DNA of 5,182 bases from an uncultured delta proteobacterium (lineage in GTDB: Bacteria; Myxococcota_A; Polyangia; Polyangiales; Polyangiaceae): NCBI GenBank assembly GCA_903858055.1, contig CAIOHM010000347.1, forward strand, positions 1 to 5,182, in the 5' to 3' direction. Every line of letters starts with the position of its first letter. The first letter of the stretch is position 1. The notes under the pieces are model-generated. The model made no database searches. It saw only the letters and a list, made by a program, of their open reading frames with translations, and was not told the origin of the DNA. The position numbers and the translations under genes were made by a program. Of this stretch, positions 1 to 5,182 are shown one piece after another.

Positions 1-2
1 CG

Positions 3-683
3 GCGCGGCGGCACCTCGCGAACCCGATCGTGGCGAAGCACCCGGCCCTCGTGCGAGCCCTCGCGGCCGAGGTCGCCCAAATGGACCGCCTCATGCGCGC
101 GCCAGCGGCTCGCGTGGGCACCGCCGACGAAGCGGCGCTCGCGGGGTCCGCGCACCTCGACCCGCATGCGCTCGCCGCTCACCCCGATCGCTGGATTCGC
201 CTCTGCGCGCGCGTCGCCTTCGCGCCCCCCGCTCCCGAGACCGAACTCATGGCTGCCCTCATCGAACGCACGCTCTTTCTCAAGGATTCGTCGCTCTTCG
301 CCGAAGTGGAGGCTGCGGATTTGCTCGCGCTCGCCGAAGAGCTCGAGGACCGACGCCACGCCGCGGGCGCGACGATCCTCGACGAGGGCGCGCTGCCGTC
401 GGGGCTTCACCTCGTCGTCGAAGGAGACGTGCGCGTGGAGCAGTCGCGCCAGGGGACGTCCGTCGTCGTGGCGCAGCTCGGACGCGGCGACGCGCTCGGT
501 GAGCTCTCGATCCTCACGAACGCGCCGACCACCGCCGCATGCGTCGCGCTCACGACGGTCAAGACGCTCTTCGTGCCCCAGGCCGTCTTGACGAACCTCC
601 TGCTCGAGCAGCCGCGCCTCGCGCTGGGCTTGCTCCGGGTGCTCAGCGAACGCTTGGCCGCGACCACCCGCCGCGTCGGCTGA
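3..683 (+). CDS. C-terminal part of a HEAT-like/cyclic nucleotide-binding domain protein (5' partial)
   Basis: The reading frame is open to the left edge with no stop. A GTG at position 30 could start a 217-residue protein, but no ribosome binding site precedes it and the N-terminal part looks like the middle of a protein, so I read it as 5' truncated. Numbering from that GTG, residues about 1-75 are helical and HEAT-like (HPDRWIRLCARVAF, 51-64). Residues about 78-215 form a cNMP-binding (CAP/Crp-type) beta-roll: an entry segment LFLKDSSLFAEV, a roll with LVVEGDVRV, and the phosphate cassette GELSILTNAPTTAAC (157-171). The cassette Glu158 is present, but the usual Arg after Pro is Thr167, so cyclic nucleotide binding is doubtful. 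No helix-turn-helix follows, so this is not a Crp-type transcription factor. HEAT plus cNMP tails of this style occur at the end of bacterial membrane transporters such as nucleotide-translocase-like proteins; that parent is inferred. The domain call is firm, the function unknown. Confidence 0.8.
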   Translation, partial: ARRHLANPIVAKHPALVRALAAEVAQMDRLMRAPAARVGTADEAALAGSAHLDPHALAAHPDRWIRLCARVAFAPPAPETELMAALIERTLFLKDSSLFAEVEAADLLALAEELEDRRHAAGATILDEGALPSGLHLVVEGDVRVEQSRQGTSVVVAQLGRGDALGELSILTNAPTTAACVALTTVKTLFVPQAVLTNLLLEQPRLALGLLRVLSERLAATTRRVG

Positions 684-700
684 CGAGGCGGCGCCTCGTC
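682..700 (+). terminator. Perfect 8-bp hairpin overlapping the stop codon of the first gene
   Basis: GACGAGGC (682-689) and GCCTCGTC (693-700) are perfect reverse complements around a GGC loop. The stem begins inside the TGA stop (681-683). It has no downstream T-tract, so it is not a classical Rho-independent terminator. It could be a 3'-end stabilising hairpin or a terminator of a T-poor type. The position immediately at a gene end, ahead of a separate promoter region, supports a transcript-end role. Confidence 0.4.
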
Positions 701-755
701 GTCGGTCGTACGCGCGCGCAGCCCGTGCGAGTGTGGGGGAGGGAGAGCGTTCGCG

Positions 756-785
756 CTGGCGCCCGGCGCGGGTCTTCGGTACGAT
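756..785 (+). promoter_or_regulatory. Possible sigma70-type promoter for cysK-cysE
   Basis: A -10-like TACGAT (780-785, 4 of 6 matches to TATAAT) lies 18 bp downstream of a weak -35-like CTGGCG (756-761, 3 of 6 matches). Transcription would begin near 792, leaving a leader of about 55 nt before cysK. An overlapping alternative -10 is TATCGT (791-796). In DNA this GC-rich such matches are weak, so this is a candidate only. The surrounding 684-848 gap contains no credible small gene. Confidence 0.25.
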
Positions 786-796
786 TTCAGTATCGT
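781..796. promoter_or_regulatory. Inverted repeat, possible operator upstream of cysK
   Basis: ACGAT (781-785) and ATCGT (792-796) form a perfect inverted repeat with a 6-bp spacer. It lies about 53-68 bp upstream of the cysK start and overlaps the candidate -10 element, where a repressor or redox/thiol-responsive regulator could act. It sits in a relatively AT-rich patch of an otherwise very GC-rich gap. No specific regulator can be named from the sequence. Confidence 0.3.
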
Positions 797-808
797 GAAC
801 GCGTGTCT

Positions 809-823
809 TCCAAAGAGCTTGGA
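809..823. repeat. Second short inverted repeat in the cysK leader
   Basis: TCCAA (809-813) and TTGGA (819-823) are perfect reverse complements separated by AGAGC. The repeat lies about 25 nt upstream of the cysK start codon and just before its ribosome binding site. It could be a DNA operator half-site pair or a weak RNA stem-loop in the 5' leader. A 5-bp match can occur by chance, so confidence is low. Confidence 0.25.
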
Positions 824-834
824 CGCGCCCAGAT

Positions 835-840
835 AGGAGA
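835..840 (+). promoter_or_regulatory. Ribosome binding site of cysK
   Basis: AGGAGA lies 8 nt upstream of the ATG at 849. It is a strong Shine-Dalgarno match at the correct distance and fixes the cysK start. Confidence 0.8.
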
Positions 841-848
841 GCTGCCTC

Positions 849-1838
849 ATGTCGAACGCCGAACCGCGCTGGTACAGCGACAATGCCCTCACGATTGGCC
901 GAACGCCCCTCGTGCGCCTGAACCGCGTCACCGCCGGTGCGGGCGCCACGGTCTTCGCGAAGATCGAGGGTCGCAACCCGGCGTACTCCGTGAAGTGCCG
1001 CATCGGCGCGGCCATGGTGTGGGACGCCGAGAAGCGCGGCGTGCTCGGCCCGGGGAAAGAGATCATCGAGCCGACGAGCGGCAACACGGGCATCGCGCTC
1101 GCGTTCGTCGCCGCCGCGAAGGGCTACCCGATCACGCTCACGATGCCCGAGACCATGAGCATCGAGCGCCGCAAGCTCCTCGTGGCGTATGGCGCCAAGC
1201 TCGTGCTCACGGAAGGCCCGAAGGGCATGGCGGGGGCCATCGCCAAGGCCGAGGAGATCGCGGCCTTGGACCCGAGCCGCTACGTGCTCCTCCAGCAGTT
1301 CAAGAACCCGGCGAACCCGGCGATCCACGAGCAGACGACGGGCCCGGAGATCTGGGAAGACACCGCGGGCGCCGTCGACGTCTTCGTGGGCGGCGTGGGC
1401 ACCGGCGGCACCATCACCGGTGTCTCGCGCTACCTCAAGAAGACCAAGGGCAAGGCCATCGTCTCCGTGGCCGTGGAGCCCGCGCACAGCCCCGTGCTCA
1501 CCCAGAAGCGCGCGGGCCAGCCGCTGCAGCCGAGCCCGCACAAGATCCAGGGCCTCGGCGCGGGCTTCGTGCCCGACTTGCTCGACCTCGATCTGGTCGA
1601 CCACATCGAGCAGGTGACGAACGACGAAGCGGTCGCCATGGCGCGGCGCCTCGCGCGCGAAGAGGGCATCCTCTGCGGCATTTCGTGCGGTGCGGCGGCG
1701 ACGGCGGCCGTGCGTCTCGCGCATCGACCGGAGTACGCGGGCAAGACCATCGTCGTCGTCCTTCCCGATTCGGGCGAGCGCTACCTGAGCTCGGTGCTTT
1801 TCGAGGGCGTCTTCGACGACAAGGGCATCGCCACGTGA
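849..1838 (+). CDS. cysK: Cysteine synthase A (O-acetylserine sulfhydrylase)
   Basis: PLP enzyme making L-cysteine and acetate from O-acetyl-L-serine and sulfide in the cytoplasm, the last step of cysteine biosynthesis. It has 329 residues, the usual length, and resembles E. coli CysK throughout as I recall that sequence. Key sites: Lys49 in NPAYSVKCRIG is the PLP Schiff-base lysine; TSGNTG (76-81) is the substrate-binding loop; GTGGT (184-188) binds the PLP phosphate; Ser279 in GISCGAA pairs with the PLP ring nitrogen; SGERYLS lies near the C-terminus. The NP(A/S)(Y/F)SVKCRIG form and TMPETMSIERR favour CysK over cystathionine beta-synthase or CysM. Position 280 is Cys where E. coli has Ser. 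The ATG at 849 has a good ribosome binding site. The stop overlaps the cysE start, so the two form a translationally coupled operon. Identification is very secure. Confidence 0.97.
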   Translation: MSNAEPRWYSDNALTIGRTPLVRLNRVTAGAGATVFAKIEGRNPAYSVKCRIGAAMVWDAEKRGVLGPGKEIIEPTSGNTGIALAFVAAAKGYPITLTMPETMSIERRKLLVAYGAKLVLTEGPKGMAGAIAKAEEIAALDPSRYVLLQQFKNPANPAIHEQTTGPEIWEDTAGAVDVFVGGVGTGGTITGVSRYLKKTKGKAIVSVAVEPAHSPVLTQKRAGQPLQPSPHKIQGLGAGFVPDLLDLDLVDHIEQVTNDEAVAMARRLAREEGILCGISCGAAATAAVRLAHRPEYAGKTIVVVLPDSGERYLSSVLFEGVFDDKGIAT

Positions 1839-2785
1839 ACGATCGCGCGAAGGAAGAAGCGAAGGTCTGCGGCGACTCGTTCGCGCTCGCCACGATCGTG
1901 GGTGAGCTGCGAGCGGCTCGTCGCGCGTTCGACGAAGCGTCGGGGAGCGCGCGAGGACTCGCGCCGCTGCCCTCGCGGGAAGCGCTCGTGCGCGTGACTG
2001 CTGGCCTCCGCGCCGTGCTTTTTCCCTTGCATTTCGGCCCGGGCGATCTCACCGAAGAGGGCGCTGACTTCTTTGTCGGCTACACGCTCACGCGTGTGCT
2101 CGAGACGCTCCACGAGCAGGTGCGTCGCGGCCTCTGCTTCGCCCATGAGCACGCGCGCGGGGATCTGCCGGGCTGCAAGGCCAAGGCGGCGGAGTTCACC
2201 CGCACCTTCGCGCGCGAACTCCCGAAGCTCCGCGTGCTCCTCGAGAAAGACGTGCGCGCGGCCTTCGACGGCGATCCCGCCGCCACGAGCGTGGACGAGG
2301 CGATCTTCTCCTACCCCGGCGTCACGGCGATCCTCCACCACCGCATCGCGCACGCGCTGAGCCTCCTCGAGGTGCCGCTCATTCCCCGCATTTTGGCGGA
2401 GATTGCGCACTCGGAGACGGGCATCGACATTCACCCAGGCGCGCGCATTGGCGAGAGCTTCTTCATCGACCATGGCACCGGTGTCGTCATCGGCGAGACC
2501 TGCGTGATTGGCGATCGCGTGCGCATCTACCAAGGCGTCACCCTGGGCGCGAAGAGCTTCCCCCTCGACGACGGCGGGCATCCGATCAAGGGGGTGCCGC
2601 GCCACCCCATCGTCGAAGACGACGTGATCATCTACTCGGGCGCGACGATCCTCGGGCGCGTGACGATCGGCCGATCGTCGAGCATTGGCGGCAACGTCTG
2701 GCTCACGCGCAGCGTGGGTCCGTACAGCATCGTGACGCAGGCGCAGATCCGCAGCGAGACCTTCGACGCCGGCGCGGGCATCTGA
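1835..2785 (+). CDS. cysE: Serine O-acetyltransferase (EpsC-type, long N-terminus)
   Basis: Transfers acetyl from acetyl-CoA to L-serine to give O-acetylserine, the substrate of CysK. The start is the GTG at 1835, overlapping the cysK TGA as GTGA, with AAGGG (1821-1825) upstream; this gives 316 residues. Residues 1-190 are the helical N-terminal domain, ending in the SYPGVTAILHHRIAHAL region. Residues about 196-300 are the left-handed beta-helix of hexapeptide repeats. The catalytic pair is Asp198 (DIHPGARIG) and His213 (FFIDHGTG), with the same 15-residue spacing as E. coli Asp143/His158. RHP (256-258) matches the substrate carboxylate site. GVTLGAKSFPLDDGG followed by KGVPRHP is typical of the longer EpsC-type enzymes rather than the 273-residue E. 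coli form. The C-terminus is FDAGAGI; the final Ile is the residue that inserts into the CysK active site in cysteine synthase complexes. The frame stays open upstream through cysK, but that part is not protein-like. Confidence 0.95.
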   Translation: MNDRAKEEAKVCGDSFALATIVGELRAARRAFDEASGSARGLAPLPSREALVRVTAGLRAVLFPLHFGPGDLTEEGADFFVGYTLTRVLETLHEQVRRGLCFAHEHARGDLPGCKAKAAEFTRTFARELPKLRVLLEKDVRAAFDGDPAATSVDEAIFSYPGVTAILHHRIAHALSLLEVPLIPRILAEIAHSETGIDIHPGARIGESFFIDHGTGVVIGETCVIGDRVRIYQGVTLGAKSFPLDDGGHPIKGVPRHPIVEDDVIIYSGATILGRVTIGRSSSIGGNVWLTRSVGPYSIVTQAQIRSETFDAGAGI

Positions 2786-2795
2786 TTCGCGCGGG

Positions 2796-2823
2796 GCTGC
2801 GGGCGTCGTCCGCGGCGCTTTTT
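2796..2823 (+). terminator. Rho-independent terminator after cysE
   Basis: A 9-bp stem pairs 2796-2804 (GCTGCGGGC) with 2808-2816 (GTCCGCGGC), including two G-U pairs, around a 3-nt GTC loop. Two bases later comes a run of five T (2819-2823), conspicuous in such GC-rich DNA. It starts 10 nt after the cysE stop, so it most likely ends the cysK-cysE transcript and separates it from arsA. Confidence 0.6.
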
Positions 2824-2829
2824 CGTCCG

Positions 2830-2858
2830 TCGACGCGGCCGCGTCGCGTGCCTACCTT
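2830..2858 (+). promoter_or_regulatory. Possible promoter of arsA
   Basis: TCGACG (2830-2835, 4 of 6 matches to TTGACA) and TACCTT (2853-2858, 3 of 6 matches to TATAAT) are separated by 17 bp, directly after the terminator. Transcription would start near 2865, giving a leader of about 23 nt. The match is weak, but some promoter is expected between the terminator and arsA. No clear ArsR-type operator palindrome was seen here. Confidence 0.25.
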
Positions 2859-2876
2859 CGCCTCGTGAGCGCGCGC

Positions 2877-2883
2877 GAGGTGA
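2877..2883 (+). promoter_or_regulatory. Ribosome binding site of arsA
   Basis: GAGGTGA is a near-perfect Shine-Dalgarno sequence ending 4 nt before the ATG at 2888. It supports that start, which also gives an N-terminus of the length expected for ArsA. Confidence 0.75.
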
Positions 2884-2887
2884 ACCG

Positions 2888-4714
2888 ATGACGAACTTTC
2901 TCGAGGTGGCGACCCGCTTTCTCTTCTTCACGGGGAAGGGCGGTGTCGGCAAGACGGCGCTCGCATGCGCTACGGCGATGCGTCTTTCGGACCGCGGTCG
3001 TCGCGTGCTCCTCGTGAGCACGGACCCCGCCTCGAACCTCGGCGAAATGCTCGGAACGCCGCTCTCGAACCAGCCCCGCCCCGTCGGCGGCGTCGACGGT
3101 CTCTCCGCGCTCGACATCGACCCGGAGCGCGCGGCGGAGGCGTACCGCGCGCGGGTCGTGGCCCCCTATGTGGGCGTATGGTCAGAAGAGCAAATCGCGA
3201 CGCTTCGCGAAGAGCTCTCGGGCGCATGCACGACCGAGATCGCCGCCTTCGACGCCTTCGCGGAGCTCCTCGCCGACGGGCCCGACCATGTCGCGTACGA
3301 CCACGTGATCTTCGACACGGCGCCGACGGGGCACACGCTGCGGCTCCTCAGTTTGCCGCGCGCGTGGACGGGGTTCTTGCAGAGCTCGCACGGGGGCGCT
3401 TCCTGCCTCGGCCCTCACGTGGGCCTCAAGGCGCAAGAGCGCAACTTCGTCTCGGCCATGAAGACCCTCGGCGACGCGACGCGCACCACGGTGGTGCTCG
3501 TGAGCCGGCCGAACCGCGCGGCGCTCCGCGAAGCCGATCGGGCCGCCGGCGAGCTCATGGCGCTGGGCGTGACCCACCTCGAGCTGGCGCTCAACGCGAC
3601 CTTCACGGCGACACGACGCGACGATCGCATCGCGCTCGCCTTCGAGTCGCGCAGCGAGGAAGCCCTCCGCACGATGCCCGTGCGCTTGCGTGGCCTGCCG
3701 ACGGTGCGCGTGCCGCTCCGGGCCTTCGACATGGTCGGCTTGCGCGCGCTCCGGGCCTTGCTCGACGACGAAGCGGCCGCCGCTCTTGGGCGCGAGGTCA
3801 CGCTCCCGCCGAGACCTCCGCTCCCGGCGCTCGGCGCGCTCGTCGACGAGCTCGAACGGCCTGGGCGCGGGCTCGTCCTCGTGATGGGCAAGGGGGGTGT
3901 CGGCAAGACGACGATGGCCGCTGCGATCGCTGCGGAGCTCGCCTCGCGCGGGCACGCCGTTCACCTCAGCACGACGGACCCGGCGGCCCACGTCGCGGCC
4001 ACGCTCGACGGTCAGGTGCCGAGCCTCACCGTGAGCCGCATCGATCCCGCGGCGGAGACCAAGGCGTACGTCGCGCGCGTGATGGCGACGAAGGGGGCGA
4101 AGCTCGACGCCGGTGCGCGGGCGCTCCTCGAAGAGGACCTTCGCTCGCCGTGCTACGAAGAAGTCGCGGTGTTTGCAGCCTTTGCGCGCTTGGTGTCGCA
4201 GGCGCGCACGTCGTTCGTGGTGCTCGACACGGCGCCGACGGGGCACACGCTGCTCCTGCTCGACGCCACGGGGGCCTACCACCGGCAAGTGCTCGGCGAT
4301 GCGATGGATCACGGCGAGCCGGACAGCGCGGGCCGCCTCGTGACCCCGCTCATGCGCCTGCGGGACCCGAGCTACACGCGCGTCATCATCGTCACGCTCG
4401 CGGAGACGACGCCGGTCGCGGAGGCGGCACGCTTGCAGTCCGACCTGCGTCGTGCGCGGATCGAACCGTTCGCGTGGGTCGTGAACGCGACGCTCGCGGG
4501 GTCGGGCGTTCGCGAGCCGATCCTCGTGCAGCGTACTGCGGGCGAGCTCGCTCAAATCGATCTCGTGCGCGCACGCCACGCCGCGCGCCTCGCGGTGGTC
4601 CCGTGGTCGCCCGAGGAGCCGGTCGGGGTCGAGCGCCTCACCGCCTTGGCGCGCACGCCGCATACGTTGCCTGCGCTCGCGAACGACGCGACGGGCTACG
4701 CGACCTACGAATGA
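2888..4714 (+). CDS. arsA: Arsenite-stimulated ATPase ArsA (tandem A1-A2 domains)
   Basis: Cytosolic ATPase that, in known systems, docks on the ArsB membrane carrier and drives arsenite/antimonite export. At 608 residues it is slightly longer than E. coli plasmid ArsA (about 583) and has the same two-half layout. The A1 half (about 1-300) has P-loop GKGGVGKT (16-23), VSTDPAS and FDTAPTGHTLRLL (142-154). The A2 half (about 325-590) has GKGGVGKT (334-341), STTDPAAH and LDTAPTGHTLLLL (446-458). All metalloid-site residues known from E. coli ArsA are present: Cys114 (LSGACTTEIAAF), His149, Cys173 (GASCLGP), Ser420 and Cys422 (LRSPC), and His453. This argues for a true metalloid-responsive ArsA rather than a single-domain Get3-like targeting factor. 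The last 20 or so residues extend beyond the E. coli form. Upstream lies a terminator; downstream, after 86 bp, a DoxX-like gene. No arsR, arsD, arsB or arsC is in the window, so the partner is unseen. Confidence 0.95.
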   Translation: MTNFLEVATRFLFFTGKGGVGKTALACATAMRLSDRGRRVLLVSTDPASNLGEMLGTPLSNQPRPVGGVDGLSALDIDPERAAEAYRARVVAPYVGVWSEEQIATLREELSGACTTEIAAFDAFAELLADGPDHVAYDHVIFDTAPTGHTLRLLSLPRAWTGFLQSSHGGASCLGPHVGLKAQERNFVSAMKTLGDATRTTVVLVSRPNRAALREADRAAGELMALGVTHLELALNATFTATRRDDRIALAFESRSEEALRTMPVRLRGLPTVRVPLRAFDMVGLRALRALLDDEAAAALGREVTLPPRPPLPALGALVDELERPGRGLVLVMGKGGVGKTTMAAAIAAELASRGHAVHLSTTDPAAHVAATLDGQVPSLTVSRIDPAAETKAYVARVMATKGAKLDAGARALLEEDLRSPCYEEVAVFAAFARLVSQARTSFVVLDTAPTGHTLLLLDATGAYHRQVLGDAMDHGEPDSAGRLVTPLMRLRDPSYTRVIIVTLAETTPVAEAARLQSDLRRARIEPFAWVVNATLAGSGVREPILVQRTAGELAQIDLVRARHAARLAVVPWSPEEPVGVERLTALARTPHTLPALANDATGYATYE

Positions 4715-4733
4715 CGATCGGCCGAAGCCCATG

Positions 4734-4746
4734 CGGCGCAGCGCCG
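4734..4746. repeat. GC-rich inverted repeat after arsA
   Basis: CGGCGC (4734-4739) and GCGCCG (4741-4746) are perfect reverse complements around a single A. As RNA it would form a 5-bp stem with a 3-nt loop. It lies 20 nt after the arsA stop, but no T-tract follows, so a terminator role is only possible. The repeat could also be chance in GC-rich DNA. Confidence 0.25.
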
Positions 4747-4800
4747 TCTCTCGCGGCGAACGACGCATGTGCCGCGTGCTTCGTGCTACAGGGCGCCCCC

Positions 4801-5182
4801 ATGAACGACGCCACGAACACGCCGAAGCCTGCGATTCGCTACGCGGGCATTGGCCTCTCGGCCCTCGCCACGGTCATGGTCTCCGGCAGCGCCGCCATGA
4901 AGCTCGCAGGCAACCCCAAGCTCGTCGACATGCTGAGCCAGCACCTCGGCTTCCCGACGAGCGTCATCCCGACCCTGGGGGCCCTCGAACTCCTCTGCAT
5001 CCTTCTCTACGCGGTCCCCTTCACGGCGCCGCTCGGCGCGGTGCTGCTCACGGGGTACTTCGGCGGTGCCATCACGGCGCACGTGCGCGTGGAGGAGCCC
5101 TTCGTCGCGCCGGTCGTCATCGCGACGATCGCGTGGGCGGGGCTTGCGCTGCGGAACCCGAAGATCCTCGGGCTCTTCTCGC
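4801..5182 (+). CDS. DoxX-like family membrane protein (3' partial)
   Basis: An ATG at 4801 opens a frame with no stop to the window edge, giving 127 residues; DoxX-like proteins are commonly about 130 residues, so only the last few are probably missing. It is preceded by a weak GGG Shine-Dalgarno (4791-4793) 7 nt upstream. Four hydrophobic segments are visible at about 13-33, 54-72, 75-93 and 101-118, as expected for a small four-helix inner-membrane protein. Family-like features are SGSAAMKLAGNPKLVDML in the first loop, LGALELLCILLYAVP in helix 2, TGYFGGAITAHVRVEEPF between helices 3 and 4, and a final LRNPKILGLF. Members of this family are poorly understood; some DoxX proteins are linked to quinol oxidase or thiol/oxidative-stress systems, but nothing here fixes a role. 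The 86-bp gap to arsA leaves co-transcription open. Confidence 0.85.
   Translation, partial: MNDATNTPKPAIRYAGIGLSALATVMVSGSAAMKLAGNPKLVDMLSQHLGFPTSVIPTLGALELLCILLYAVPFTAPLGAVLLTGYFGGAITAHVRVEEPFVAPVVIATIAWAGLALRNPKILGLFS

Noticed and set aside
539..1834. The cysE reading frame stays open for about 1.3 kb upstream of its GTG, so a much longer CysE fusion protein was considered.
   Set aside because: The upstream translation is Arg/Gly/Pro-rich and is the shifted frame of cysK, whose own frame matches its family in full. The GTG at 1835 gives a normal EpsC-type length.
1781..2605. A 274-codon open frame on the minus strand, antisense to cysE.
   Set aside because: It has no recognisable motifs and its composition mirrors the cysE codons; cysE is certain on the other strand.
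3312..4253. The repeated segment in arsA as a sign of a mobile element or recent duplication.
   Set aside because: The repeat is explained by the ancient two-domain architecture of ArsA; the surrounding sequences of the two halves are well diverged.
3182..4768. A 528-codon open frame on the minus strand, antisense to arsA.
   Set aside because: It is very rich in Arg, Glu and His with no recognisable domain, typical of the shadow of a strongly GC3-biased gene, and the sense strand carries a certain arsA.
4761..4792. A promoter for the DoxX-like gene with TACAGG (4787-4792) as -10.
   Set aside because: No -35-like sequence lies at a suitable distance and the -10 match is poor, so it was not listed as a feature.
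4786..5082. A 98-codon minus-strand open frame opposite the DoxX-like gene.
   Set aside because: It is charged and low in complexity, while the plus strand encodes a coherent four-helix membrane protein.

Overview
The window is GC-rich (about 70% by eye) with strong G/C third-position bias and long spurious open frames on both strands. The gene style suggests a large-genome, high-GC proteobacterium-like organism. My best guess is a member of Myxococcota (Polyangiales-like), but this is inference from composition and protein style only. It looks like an ordinary chromosomal metabolic and stress region: I see no insertion sequence, integrase, tRNA, rRNA or CRISPR array.

Layout, all genes on the + strand. 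(1) 3-683: the C-terminal end of a larger protein, with a HEAT-like helical stretch followed by a cyclic-nucleotide-binding-type domain; its stop codon overlaps a perfect 8-bp hairpin. (2) 684-848: an intergenic region with a possible promoter and two short perfect palindromes just upstream of cysK. (3) 849-1838: cysK, O-acetylserine sulfhydrylase. (4) 1835-2785: cysE, serine O-acetyltransferase, whose GTG start overlaps the cysK stop codon. (5) 2786-2887: a hairpin plus T-tract resembling a Rho-independent terminator, then a possible arsA promoter and a strong ribosome binding site. (6) 2888-4714: arsA, a full tandem-domain arsenite-stimulated ATPase with both P-loops and all three metalloid-binding cysteines. 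(7) 4801-5182: a DoxX-like four-helix membrane protein, running off the window just before its expected end.

How the genes fit together: CysE makes O-acetylserine from serine and acetyl-CoA, and CysK converts it with sulfide to cysteine. The overlap implies coupled translation, and the CysE C-terminus ends in -Gly-Ile, the type of tail that docks in the CysK active site to form the cysteine synthase complex. ArsA would energise arsenite extrusion with an ArsB-type channel, but no arsB, arsD, arsR or arsC is visible here. A link between cysteine/thiol supply and arsenite defence is plausible, but the terminator between them suggests separate transcription. I do not see a clearly novel system. 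The most worthwhile leads are the palindromes upstream of cysK, the ArsA without visible partners, and the degenerate cyclic-nucleotide pocket of the first gene.
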